15,127 bases of DNA from an uncultured Mollicutes bacterium (lineage in GTDB: Bacteria > Bacillota_I > Bacilli_A > Acholeplasmatales > Anaeroplasmataceae). Shown in pieces: positions 1 to 7,813 of the stretch. The position numbers were made by a program, and so were the translations under genes. The stretch covers positions 1-15,127 of the forward strand of contig URFB01000009.1 in NCBI GenBank assembly GCA_900547045.1, in the 5' to 3' direction. A model generated the notes under the pieces. That model was not told where the DNA came from and made no database searches. It was given only the letters and a program-made list of their open reading frames with translations. The stretch's first letter is position 1. The number at the start of each line of letters is the position of its first letter.

Positions 1-832
1 CAGCGCCAGAAATTGAGGCGTTAAATTTAATTAAATTACCAAATAGACCTGCTACAGCCAAGCCATCAATAAGCTTGTCTTTAGATACTTGATCATCAAG
101 CATTGTTCTAAGACAGGAAGGAATAATACCTGATGCACCACAGGTAGGTGCAGTTACAATCTCCCCACCTGAGGCATTTTCCTCAGAAACAGCGTACGCA
201 TAGGCGATAATTCTTCTTTTTCTTTTAAGCTCATCATTTTCCTTTTTATGGCTATAATAAAGGCTTTTAGCCTTTCTTACTACATGAAGGTCACCATGAA
301 GTGTACCCTCGCTTTCAAGACCTCTTCTAATTGCATCAAGCATCGCATCATATATTTTTTCTAAATAATCCTTAATACCCTCATCAAATTTATATACATA
401 TTGGGCATAATTAAGGTTGTTTTCCTTACAGTAAGCCTTTATTTCATATAGATTCTTGTGTGGATAGACATCCTTAATTTCATCAAGTGGCTCACCTAAA
501 ACCTTAATTGAACCCCCACCAATCGATATAATCGTTTTTGAGGCAATTAGATTATGGTCCTTAAAGCCATCAAATATCATTGTATTAGGATGAGGCATAA
601 GCTCTAAATAATTGAATACAATTTCATGCTTAATATCCCCTAATGTTTTATCAATAATATAATCGGTAAGATGACCCTTACCTGTTAAGGCTAAAGAGCC
701 ATATAGGGTTACCTTAACAAAATCTACATCCGGATAATGGGCTAAAAATAGCTCAGTAGCTCTTTTAGGAGCGATTGTATGAGAGCTTGATGGCCCATTC
801 CCTATTTTATATAATTCCTTTAAGCTATGCAC
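1..832 (-). CDS. L-serine dehydratase (iron-sulfur type, single chain), 3' part missing
   Basis: Converts L-serine to pyruvate and ammonia in the cytoplasm. The frame is open from 832 to the left edge (277 codons seen), so the C-terminal third, with most cluster-binding cysteines, is outside the window. Visible motifs are GPSSSHT (residues 13-19, N-terminal beta domain), YGSLALTGKGH (44-54) and the alpha-domain signature APTCGASGIIP (228-238). The visible part ends in NASISGA, just before the usual EVGCQ-like segment. The beta and alpha domains are in one chain, as in the roughly 400-residue enzymes of many anaerobes. I chose a GTG start at 832: it gives the conserved N-terminus, lies one base after the uvrB stop (TAA-A-GTG) and has GAAGGGTG upstream. 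It is probably co-transcribed and translationally coupled with uvrB, a functionally unrelated neighbour. Confidence 0.93.
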   Translation of the reverse strand, partial: MHSLKELYKIGNGPSSSHTIAPKRATELFLAHYPDVDFVKVTLYGSLALTGKGHLTDYIIDKTLGDIKHEIVFNYLELMPHPNTMIFDGFKDHNLIASKTIISIGGGSIKVLGEPLDEIKDVYPHKNLYEIKAYCKENNLNYAQYVYKFDEGIKDYLEKIYDAMLDAIRRGLESEGTLHGDLHVVRKAKSLYYSHKKENDELKRKRRIIAYAYAVSEENASGGEIVTAPTCGASGIIPSCLRTMLDDQVSKDKLIDGLAVAGLFGNLIKFNASISGA

Positions 833-833
833 T

Positions 834-2804
834 TTAATCACCCTTCTTTAATTCCATAATCGCATCTCTAACCTGAGCTGCCATTTCAAAGTTAAGCTCC
901 TTAGCGTAGGCCTTCATTTCCGCTTCAAGCTCCTCAATTAGCTTTTCACGCTCAAGCTTTGTCATCTTCTTTGAGCTCTTAGACTTAGATGCCTTTTCCT
1001 CTTCCTCAGCCTTATGCTTAATAGATACACTTTCTTGAATATCCTTTTTAATTGTTTGAGGGATAATATTATGATCCTTATTATATTTTTCCTGAATTTC
1101 CCTACGACGAGCCGTTTCCTTCATCGCATAATCCATTGAAGGAGAAATACTATCCGCATACATTATGACCATACCATTGGCGTTACGAGCAGCACGACCA
1201 ATCGTTTGAATTAAGCTTCTTTCACTACGCAAGAAGCCCTGCTTATCCGCATCAAGAATAGCCACAAGGCTAACCTCAGGAAGGTCTAGACCCTCTCTTA
1301 AAAGGTTGATACCAACAAGACAATCATAAACGCCCAGACGAAGGTCTCTTAAAATTTCGAGCCTTTCAAGTGCCTTAATTTCTGAATGAAGGTAGGCCAC
1401 CTTTAAGCCTAAATTTTTAAGATAAGCGGTTAAATCCTCACTCATTTTAATAGTTAGGGTTGTAATTAAAACACGCTCATTTTTATCAATTCTTTTAAGA
1501 ATTTCAGCATATAAATCCTCAACCTGGCCTACAGTTGGTCTTACCTCAATTAAAGGATCAAGCAGACCTGTTGGACGAATAATTTGTTCACAAATTGGTA
1601 AATTCTTACCAAGCTCATAATCACCTGGTGTGGCAGAAAGATATAAAACATTATGAACCTTAGCCTCAAATTCATCAAATTTAAGAGGTCTATTATCTAG
1701 AGCCGATGGAAGCCTAAAGCCATAATTAACAAGATTTTCCTTACGGGCTCTATCGCCATTGTACATACCTCTTATTTGGGGAACAGTAGCGTGGGATTCA
1801 TCAATTACAAGTAAGAAATCCTTAGGAAAGAAATCAAGCAAGGTTGCGGGTGTTTCTCCTTCTGCTCTTAAGGTTAGGTGACGTGAGTAGTTTTCAACAC
1901 CACTGCATGTACCAATTTCTCTTAGCATTTCAAGATCATATCTTGTTCTTGACAAAATTCGCTCAGCCTCAAGAGGCTTACCCTCATCATTAAACTTTTT
2001 AACCTGCTCCTTAAGCTCTACTTCAATTCTTCTTATCGCTTCTTCAAGCTTTTCCTTATTTGTGACGAAATGGGTAGCTGAGAAAATATTAATAAAATCA
2101 AGGACATCAATTGAGGCTCCTGTTAAAATATCAAAGGTCCTAATACTCTCAATTTCATCATCAAAAAGCTCAATTCTAATACCATTTTTATGCTCAGAGG
2201 CCGGTATTATTTCCAGGCTATCTCCTCTTAGACGGAAGGTGCCTCTTTTAAAATCAATTTCGTTTCTTTGATATTGCATCTCAACTAAACGCTCAAGAAG
2301 CTTCTTAAGCTCAATCGTTTGACCAACCCTTAGGCATAGCATCGAATTTTTATAATCATCAGGATCTCCAATACCATAAATACATGAAACCGACGCTACA
2401 ACAATAACATCCTTATAATCAATAAGAGCGGATGTGGCCTTATGCCTCATCTCATCAATTTCTTCGTTAATTTTAGCATCCTTCTCAATGAATGTATCGC
2501 TTGATACAACATAAGCCTCGGGCTGATAATAATCATAATAGGAAATGAAATATTCAACGTGATTATGCGGGAAAAAGCTTTTAATCTCGTTATATAGCTG
2601 TCCTGCTAGGGTTTTATTGTGGGCTAAAACCAAGGTAGGCTTATTAACACGCTCAATAACATTACAAATGGTGAATGTTTTACCTGTACCAGTTGCTCCT
2701 AGTAAAATTTGCTCATTTTTGCCATTATTAAAATTATTTACAATTTCATCAATAGCCTTTGGTTGGTCACCAAAGGGCTTAAATTTACTTTCAAGTTTAA
2801 ACAT
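834..2804 (-). CDS. uvrB: UvrABC system protein B (excinuclease subunit UvrB)
   Basis: Damage-verifying helicase-like subunit of nucleotide excision repair; it is loaded on DNA by UvrA and recruits UvrC. Numbering from the ATG at 2804 (656 residues, normal length): Walker A GATGTGKT (36-43), the beta-hairpin motif YYDYYQPEAYV (about 89-99) that inserts next to the lesion, the DESH box (335-338), LSATPGDYE, the helicase motif VI QTIGRAARN (533-541), and the C-terminal UVR motif that contacts UvrC (about 622-656). The reading frame also allows a GTG start at 2816, but the ATG at 2804 has GGGTG at good spacing and gives the family N-terminus MFKLES. It is the first gene of a leftward unit with the serine dehydratase; uvrA is not adjacent. 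A SigA-like promoter lies just upstream. Confidence 0.97.
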   Translation of the reverse strand: MFKLESKFKPFGDQPKAIDEIVNNFNNGKNEQILLGATGTGKTFTICNVIERVNKPTLVLAHNKTLAGQLYNEIKSFFPHNHVEYFISYYDYYQPEAYVVSSDTFIEKDAKINEEIDEMRHKATSALIDYKDVIVVASVSCIYGIGDPDDYKNSMLCLRVGQTIELKKLLERLVEMQYQRNEIDFKRGTFRLRGDSLEIIPASEHKNGIRIELFDDEIESIRTFDILTGASIDVLDFINIFSATHFVTNKEKLEEAIRRIEVELKEQVKKFNDEGKPLEAERILSRTRYDLEMLREIGTCSGVENYSRHLTLRAEGETPATLLDFFPKDFLLVIDESHATVPQIRGMYNGDRARKENLVNYGFRLPSALDNRPLKFDEFEAKVHNVLYLSATPGDYELGKNLPICEQIIRPTGLLDPLIEVRPTVGQVEDLYAEILKRIDKNERVLITTLTIKMSEDLTAYLKNLGLKVAYLHSEIKALERLEILRDLRLGVYDCLVGINLLREGLDLPEVSLVAILDADKQGFLRSERSLIQTIGRAARNANGMVIMYADSISPSMDYAMKETARRREIQEKYNKDHNIIPQTIKKDIQESVSIKHKAEEEEKASKSKSSKKMTKLEREKLIEELEAEMKAYAKELNFEMAAQVRDAIMELKKGD

Positions 2805-2829
2805 TTTAACACCCACTTATACATTATTT

Positions 2830-2858
2830 ATTATATCAAATGCTTAGTAAAATATAAA
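2830..2858 (-). promoter_or_regulatory. Candidate promoter of uvrB
   Basis: Minus strand: perfect -10 TATAAT (2830-2835), 17-bp spacer, weak -35 TTTATA (2853-2858). It lies 25 bp upstream of the uvrB ATG in the 113-bp divergent gap with the MurE-like gene. The -35 is poor, so confidence is moderate. I saw no LexA/DinR-type operator (CGAAC-N4-GTTCG-like) in the gap. No convincing -10/-35 pair was found for the plus-strand gene. Confidence 0.5.
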
Positions 2859-2917
2859 GATTAAGGCCAAATTTGTATAAAAATATTTTAAAAGAAAAAA
2901 ATATGGGTGGTGATACG

Positions 2918-4321
2918 ATGAGACTTAATTCTTATTTTAAGGATTTAAAGGATGATATCTTCTTTAAGGATATTAAGGATGATTCTCGTCTAGTTAAGAA
3001 AAATGATTTATTTTTTGCGATTAAGGGTGATAATTTTGATGGGGAAAAATACATATCAGAGGCGATTGATAATGGCGCTTCCTTTATCATCTCAAAAAGA
3101 AATTTAGTATCTTATCCTTCCTTAACGGCCCCAAATCCTAAGGAATTATTAAATTCTATGCTTAATTTTTATTATAACAAGCATCAAATGCTTCATAATA
3201 TAGCTGTCACAGGTACCGATGGTAAAACAACTACGAGCTATTTAATTAATCATGTTTTAAATGATGTCTCAAGAAGTATTTTAATTGGTACCAATGGAAT
3301 TTATTTTTTAAATCGTCACTTTAAGCTTCAAAATACTACTCCCTCTAATAGTATTATTTATGAGGCACTAGATAATGCCTATTTATATAAGGCCCAGTAT
3401 AGTGTCATTGAAATGTCAAGTGAGGGTATTTTAAATAATCGCGGTCTTTTTCTTAGCTTTAATGGCTTAATATTTACCAATATTAGCCATGAGCATTTAA
3501 ATACCCATAAAACCATGAAGCGCTATTTAAACTGTAAGCTAAGCCTTAATAAATGCTTAAGGCCTAATAGCCTTATTTTAATAAATTATGATATGAATTA
3601 TTACGCCTATGTAAGAAAAAGGCTTAAGGGCCATATTATGACCTATGGACTTAATGGAGGTGATTTTCAGGCTAAAAATATTAGGATAAGCCTTAGTAGA
3701 ACCATTTTTGATGTCTATTATAAGGGCTACTTTTTAGGACAAATTATAACGAACCTTTTTGGTGAATATAATGTTTATAATTTACTAGCATCAATTGGCT
3801 ACCTCTATGAAATGGGAATTCCCTTTAGTATTATTAAAAAAAGCCTGAGCCAAAAGCTACAGGTTGAAGGAAGATTTGAACTAATTAAGGATAAGGATAA
3901 ATTTTATATTATTGATTTTGCCCACACTCCCTATGGCGTTAAAGCGACCCTTGAGGCCTTAAATAAGGTTAAAAAAGGCCGGATTATATCTATTTTAGGC
4001 TGTCAGGGTAATAAGGATAAATCCAAAAGACCCTTAATGGGCAAATTTGCTACAAGCTTGTCTGATATTACTATTTTTACCAGTGAGGATCCCAAGGATG
4101 AAAAAATTACAAGTATTTTAGCTGATATGACGAAGAAGGCCAAAAATAGCTACTATCTTAGCCTTTATAGAGATGAGGCGATTAGGCTTGGAGTATCCTT
4201 AATGAAAGATAATGATATTTTAATTATTTTTGGAAAGGGCCGTGAGAATACTGAGCGCTACGGCAATTATATCTTTTATCACAGTGACCTAAAGCTACTA
4301 AAGGAAGCCCTAAAGACCTAG
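2918..4321 (+). CDS. MurE-like Mur ligase (UDP-MurNAc-tripeptide synthetase family)
   Basis: MurE enzymes add the third amino acid (meso-diaminopimelate, lysine or another) to UDP-MurNAc-L-Ala-D-Glu in the cytoplasm. All three Mur domains are visible in 467 residues: N-terminal UDP-binding domain (DDSR, 21-24; AIKGDNFDG, 34-42), central ATPase (P-loop TGTDGKTTT, 98-106; NTTP, 139-142; Lys207 in YLNCKLSL where the carbamoylated lysine is expected) and C-terminal domain (VEGRFE, 316-321; DFAHTPYG; GCQGNKDKSKRPLMG). Several signatures diverge: SSEGI for SSHAL, EHLNTH for DHLDYH, GKGRE for GKGHE, and EDPK (390-393) where DAP-adding enzymes have DNPR. The substrate is therefore uncertain, and it could be a MurE paralogue. 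The ATG at 2918 has GGTGGTG five bases upstream; the in-frame codon at 2873 lacks a site. It is the only plus-strand gene. Confidence 0.85.
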   Translation: MRLNSYFKDLKDDIFFKDIKDDSRLVKKNDLFFAIKGDNFDGEKYISEAIDNGASFIISKRNLVSYPSLTAPNPKELLNSMLNFYYNKHQMLHNIAVTGTDGKTTTSYLINHVLNDVSRSILIGTNGIYFLNRHFKLQNTTPSNSIIYEALDNAYLYKAQYSVIEMSSEGILNNRGLFLSFNGLIFTNISHEHLNTHKTMKRYLNCKLSLNKCLRPNSLILINYDMNYYAYVRKRLKGHIMTYGLNGGDFQAKNIRISLSRTIFDVYYKGYFLGQIITNLFGEYNVYNLLASIGYLYEMGIPFSIIKKSLSQKLQVEGRFELIKDKDKFYIIDFAHTPYGVKATLEALNKVKKGRIISILGCQGNKDKSKRPLMGKFATSLSDITIFTSEDPKDEKITSILADMTKKAKNSYYLSLYRDEAIRLGVSLMKDNDILIIFGKGRENTERYGNYIFYHSDLKLLKEALKT

Positions 4322-4330
4322 AGCTTCCTT
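4301..4330. terminator. Hairpin spanning overlapping convergent stop codons
   Basis: A perfect 8-bp inverted repeat AAGGAAGC (4301-4308) / GCTTCCTT (4323-4330) encloses the 12-bp overlap of the MurE-like and RNase HI ends, with a further CTA/TAG pairing inside. It is placed where a bidirectional terminator would be useful, and no other one is visible. Neither side has a strong U-tract: CTTTAG follows on the minus strand and almost nothing on the plus strand. It may terminate weakly or only protect 3' ends. Confidence 0.35.
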
Positions 4331-4882
4331 TGCTAAGCTATCAACCATATCATTATATTTATTATTGGTATGGCTTTTTACCTTATGAAAATTAATTTTA
4401 ATTTGACCCTTAGCCCTTTGAGCAAATTCCTGGTATTTCAAGGATAAATCCTTTGTTGCCTTATAGGCTCCCGTATAAAATTCTTCAATTCCACGATAAT
4501 CATAATAAAGGTCAAGTTCCTTTATTCCTAACTTAATAGCATATTGAATAATGAAGGCCGCTCCTCTAATTTCTCCTGATACATTACGTGATTTAGAATA
4601 TTCATCTGGACCAAATTTTCGCTTAAATTGATACATTTGTTCATTGTAATACAATACCGCCCCAAAGCTATATTCAGCTGTCTTAGGATTATATGATCCA
4701 TCAACATAGGCAAAATTTCCAGCAAATTCCTCTTCCTTACCCTCAAGATAATTTTTGGCATCCTCAAGGCTTGAAAATGATTTATAAAGAGCGCCCTTAT
4801 AGCCTGAAACATATTCCTTACATTCATCCCAGGAGCTAAAGATTCCTGTTTTTAAGCCTTCTTTAATGGCATAATATTTCAT
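4310..4882 (-). CDS. rnhA: Ribonuclease HI with N-terminal hybrid-binding domain
   Basis: Cleaves the RNA strand of RNA-DNA hybrids, for example R-loops and primers. The 190-residue protein begins with a caulimovirus-VI/RNase H1 N-terminal domain (about 2-46: YYAIKEG, GIFSSWDEC, YKGALYKSF) that binds RNA-DNA hybrids, as in eukaryotic RNase H1 and many Firmicutes RNases HI. The catalytic domain follows: DGSY with Asp61, GEIRGA with Glu104, YYDYRG with Asp128, and KVKSHTNN with His171 ahead of VDSLAKEAL with Asp181, matching the four acidic residues and the histidine of the family. It starts 3 bp after the oligoendopeptidase stop, with a weak ribosome site inside the end of that gene, so coupled translation is likely. 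It is last in the leftward operon and its final 12 bases overlap the convergent MurE-like gene. Confidence 0.93.
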   Translation of the reverse strand: MKYYAIKEGLKTGIFSSWDECKEYVSGYKGALYKSFSSLEDAKNYLEGKEEEFAGNFAYVDGSYNPKTAEYSFGAVLYYNEQMYQFKRKFGPDEYSKSRNVSGEIRGAAFIIQYAIKLGIKELDLYYDYRGIEEFYTGAYKATKDLSLKYQEFAQRAKGQIKINFHKVKSHTNNKYNDMVDSLAKEALGL

Positions 4883-4885
4883 ATA

Positions 4886-6646
4886 TTACTTAATTAAATC
4901 CTCAAGCGTATCAAGAAGATCATTTAGCTTGTTGCATACAGCCTCAAATGGCTCCTTTTTTGTTAAATCAACACCACTAAGCTTAACAACATCAACAGGA
5001 TATAATGAGGCACCAGCCTTAAGCATATTTAAATAATTTTCCATTGCATGAGGCTTATGGTTTTTAATTTCATCATAAATCTTCATTGAAGCGCTAAAGC
5101 ATGTTGCATATTGATATACATAGAATGGTGAATAATAAAGATGTGGGATATATGCCCATACAAGCTTCTTAAGTGGCTCAGTATCTAGATTAATACCATA
5201 ATATTCCTTATAAAGGTGAGCCATAATATTGGATAAAACCTCATAATTTAGCTCCTCACCTGCTACAGCCTTAGTATGAGCCTGATACTCAAAATCTGCA
5301 AATAGAGTTTGACGATAGAAGGTAGAAACTATATTATCTACTGCCTTGCATACAGCCTGAAGCTTAAGCTCCCTATTATTACTATTCTTAAGTAAATAAT
5401 CTAGGAATAGCTGTTCATTTAGGGTTGAAGGAATTTCCGCAACGAAAATACGATAATCCTGAGTAGCAAATGGTTGGTTTTCAAGCGTATATAGAGTATG
5501 AATAGAGTGACCACATTCATGAGCTAAAGTGAAGGCTGATTCTAGATCATCAGTATGATTTAATAAAATGTATGGCCCATAGCCCTCAATTCTGGTTGAA
5601 TAGGCACCACTTCTTTTAGCCTCAGTTGGGAACACATCAACATGGCCATCCTTTAGGGCTAGCTTAGCATGAGAAACGAAATCCTCACCCATTGGCTCTA
5701 AGGCCTTTAAAACATCAGCATAGGCCTTTTCATATGGATAAGAAACCTTAGCCTTAGAAAATGATAGCATTCGATCATATGTATGATATTCCTTTAAATT
5801 AAAATACTTTTGACGAATTTTCATGTAGCGCTTTAAAGGTGCTGTATTTTCTCTTGCGGTTTGAATTAAAGATGTATAAACATCAGTTGGTATTTTTTCA
5901 CTATCTAGGAATGATGCTAAAATATTATCATAGCCTCTTGTTTTCATATTAGCGATATTGGCATCAACTACGCCTTTGTAAATAGATGAAAGTGTATTTT
6001 TGTGCTTCTCATAATAAGAAAATTGAGCCTCAAATACAGCCTTTCGATCCTCTTGATTAGCTAGGGATGCTAAAATACTTGTGTAATTATTAGGGCTTAC
6101 CTTAACCTTACTACCATCTGAAAGCTCGACTGAAATTACTTCAAAATCACTATTTTGAAGGGCTGCATATAAATCACCAAAGCCGTTTGTAACAGGTCCA
6201 AAATTAGAAACAATTTGCTCACAAATAGGAGATAGTATATGCTTACGGCCATCAAATAGCATTTTAATATTAAATAAATTTTCCTTAATAATTTGTGAGC
6301 TCTTAGCATACTCCTCAAATTTTTCATAGCCTAAAGCTAAAAATTCATCATTGTGGAAAGCACTAAGGCTTTGAAGCTCATAAACAACCTTAATAACCTT
6401 ATTTACAAGCTCCTGGCTCTTTAAATCCTTTTGATTTTGATCAAACTTCATTTGCGAATAGCTATAAAGCTTACTAATAAGCTTAGATATTTTTTCCTCA
6501 TAGGCAAGATATTCTTCAATTGCCTCAAGATTTTTTAGCTTACCCTCAAAGCTTACGATATTTTTTACAAGACCTTGAAAGCTTGTAAAATCCTTATTCC
6601 ATTCCTCTTCGTTTTTATATACCTCTTCTAGATTCCAATTAGTCAT
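4886..6646 (-). CDS. pepF: Oligoendopeptidase F, M3 family zinc metallopeptidase
   Basis: Cytoplasmic endopeptidase that cuts short peptides, with roles in peptide utilisation and turnover. The 586-residue length is typical of PepF/M3B enzymes. The N-terminal half is helical and charged. The zinc site HECGH is at 376-380 (LAHECGHSIHTLY), with the third ligand Glu404 in FVAEIPSTLNEQ, matching the family pattern of E followed by (P/A)ST.NE. The C-terminal part has the usual aromatic segment near PHLYYSPFYVYQYAT. There is no signal peptide. The ATG at 6646 is preceded by AAAGGAAG, 14 bp after the stop of the RNA methyltransferase gene, so it is the middle gene of a three-gene operon. Confidence 0.94.
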   Translation of the reverse strand: MTNWNLEEVYKNEEEWNKDFTSFQGLVKNIVSFEGKLKNLEAIEEYLAYEEKISKLISKLYSYSQMKFDQNQKDLKSQELVNKVIKVVYELQSLSAFHNDEFLALGYEKFEEYAKSSQIIKENLFNIKMLFDGRKHILSPICEQIVSNFGPVTNGFGDLYAALQNSDFEVISVELSDGSKVKVSPNNYTSILASLANQEDRKAVFEAQFSYYEKHKNTLSSIYKGVVDANIANMKTRGYDNILASFLDSEKIPTDVYTSLIQTARENTAPLKRYMKIRQKYFNLKEYHTYDRMLSFSKAKVSYPYEKAYADVLKALEPMGEDFVSHAKLALKDGHVDVFPTEAKRSGAYSTRIEGYGPYILLNHTDDLESAFTLAHECGHSIHTLYTLENQPFATQDYRIFVAEIPSTLNEQLFLDYLLKNSNNRELKLQAVCKAVDNIVSTFYRQTLFADFEYQAHTKAVAGEELNYEVLSNIMAHLYKEYYGINLDTEPLKKLVWAYIPHLYYSPFYVYQYATCFSASMKIYDEIKNHKPHAMENYLNMLKAGASLYPVDVVKLSGVDLTKKEPFEAVCNKLNDLLDTLEDLIK

Positions 6647-6660
6647 AATATTCTTCCTTT

Positions 6661-7545
6661 CTAGTTATCTAATTTCTTAATTTTTATCATAAAAAAGCCC
6701 TCATAATAAGCATTAGGCATAATTGTTAAAGCGCCATCAATTGTAGATGGCAGCAATTCTAAATTATCATCGTTAAAGCTTATGGGGATAATTTCATATT
6801 TTTTACCCTCTAGGGCCTTAAGCACTAGCTCTTCATTTTCACATTTAAAAATAGAGCAGGTAGAATATACCATCGTCCCATTTTTCTTTAAATGCTTATA
6901 TGCTTGCTTAAGCAAGGTCTCCTGGGATTTAACTGATTTAGCAACTAATTCCTCGCCTAGACCCTTAAGTTCCTCTTCAGTGTAGCTTCTTGTACCACTT
7001 CCTGAGCAGGGTGCATCTAGCAATATTTCATCAAAGCTAAAAAAATCATCTAGCCTTCTTGCATCTGTATTCATTACAAATACGCTTGAAGCTCCTTGCA
7101 TATCAACATTAAATTTAAGCCTATTTGCTCTTATCTTATTAAGCTCACAGGCTGTAATTGATACCTTATTCATACTTAAGGCGGCCATTTCGGTTGTTTT
7201 TCCACCTGGTGCAGCCGCCATATCCAAAACGGCGTGACCTGGAATTAAATCCATCTTTAATGGTGGCATCATTGATGAAAGGCTTTGAAGATAAATTCCT
7301 CCATCCTTGTAGCAATCAAGAGATTCTAAATCCTCTTCTTTAGCATTTTCAAGAATATAGGCATTTTCATAAATACCGGCTTTTCTAATTTTAAGATTAT
7401 GCTTTTTAATTTCCTCTAAAGCCTCACCCTTATCCTTAAGGGGATTAACTCTAAAGCTTGTATACCTTTTTTGCATGCCCAAAATGATTTTTTCAACTGT
7501 AGTATCATCATAATAGGAATGACATTTTTCTAAAAAATAAGTCAC
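6661..7545 (-). CDS. RsmB/NOP family RNA 5-methylcytosine methyltransferase, short form
   Basis: SAM-dependent methyltransferase predicted to methylate C5 of a cytosine in rRNA or tRNA. Visible in 294 residues: an N-terminal RsmF-like segment (RYTSFRVNPLK, 27-37), the SAM-binding loop LDMAAAPGGKT (107-117), motif IV DAPCSGSGT (177-185) with Cys180, and motif VI STCS (228-231) with nucleophile candidate Cys230. The two conserved cysteines identify the m5C family. RsmF proteins are usually about 450 residues with a C-terminal RNA-binding region; here the protein ends soon after the methyltransferase fold, so the exact target cannot be told. The start is GTG at 7545 with GATGGTGA upstream; alternative upstream ATGs meet stops at once. 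It is first in the operon with pepF and rnhA, behind a good promoter. Confidence 0.88.
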   Translation of the reverse strand: MTYFLEKCHSYYDDTTVEKIILGMQKRYTSFRVNPLKDKGEALEEIKKHNLKIRKAGIYENAYILENAKEEDLESLDCYKDGGIYLQSLSSMMPPLKMDLIPGHAVLDMAAAPGGKTTEMAALSMNKVSITACELNKIRANRLKFNVDMQGASSVFVMNTDARRLDDFFSFDEILLDAPCSGSGTRSYTEEELKGLGEELVAKSVKSQETLLKQAYKHLKKNGTMVYSTCSIFKCENEELVLKALEGKKYEIIPISFNDDNLELLPSTIDGALTIMPNAYYEGFFMIKIKKLDN

Positions 7546-7566
7546 GTTATCACCATCACATCCTTA

Positions 7567-7595
7567 ATTATATTATAAAGATTTATTTTAAACAA
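7567..7595 (-). promoter_or_regulatory. Promoter of the methyltransferase-pepF-rnhA operon
   Basis: Minus strand: -35 TTGTTT (7590-7595), 17-bp spacer, perfect -10 TATAAT (7567-7572), followed 21 bp later by the GTG start. A second overlapping TATAAT sits at 7572-7577. It lies directly downstream of the feo operon terminator, as expected for a new transcription unit. Confidence 0.7.
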
Positions 7596-7600
7596 GAGAT

Positions 7601-7633
7601 TAATAAAAGACTCCAGCAATGAACTGGAGCCTT
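7601..7633 (-). terminator. Rho-independent terminator of the feo operon
   Basis: Minus-strand RNA forms a 10-bp stem AAGGCUCCAG / CUGGAGUCUU (7633-7624 with 7616-7607, one G-U pair) with a 7-nt loop, running into UUUUAUU. It begins four bases after the stop codon of the last feo gene. Confidence 0.88.
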
Positions 7634-7636
7634 AGC

Positions 7637-7813
7637 TTATTTATTTTTTTTAAGATCATGCTGCATTTGCTTTACTGCATGCTTCATTCTCTTACTACAA
7701 TCGGCACATTCGCCAGTAGGAAGATGATGGATTTTTTTATAAATGAAGCTTCCAATTACTGCAATAAAGATTAACGCAACAGCGATTATTACAATAATTT
7801 CAATTGCTTGCAT
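7637..7813 (-). CDS. FeoB-associated Cys-containing membrane protein (58 aa)
   Basis: Small inner-membrane protein found downstream of feoB in many Firmicutes; its exact role in ferrous iron uptake is not settled. The 58 residues have a single strongly hydrophobic N-terminal helix (about 4-24, AIEIIVIIAVALIF...), then a short basic cytoplasmic tail with HH (29-30), CADC (36-39) and His45 and His52, which could bind metal. It has only one CxxC pair, fewer cysteines than many family members. The ATG shares one base with the feoB stop (TAATG), so translation is coupled to feoB, and the feo terminator follows directly. Assignment rests on position, size, the single helix and the Cys/His tail. Confidence 0.85.
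   Translation of the reverse strand: MQAIEIIVIIAVALIFIAVIGSFIYKKIHHLPTGECADCSKRMKHAVKQMQHDLKKNK

Noticed and set aside
2062..2847. Two plus-strand open frames (about 70 codons each) inside uvrB
   Set aside because: They mirror the uvrB coding frame on the opposite strand, have no ribosome site worth calling and no recognisable motif.
4528..4827. 99-codon minus-strand frame inside rnhA
   Set aside because: rnhA has all catalytic residues in its own frame here; this is an overlapping shadow frame.
7546..7600. Possible riboswitch between the feo terminator and the methyltransferase
   Set aside because: Only about 55 bases, fully accounted for by the promoter and ribosome site; no structured element seen.
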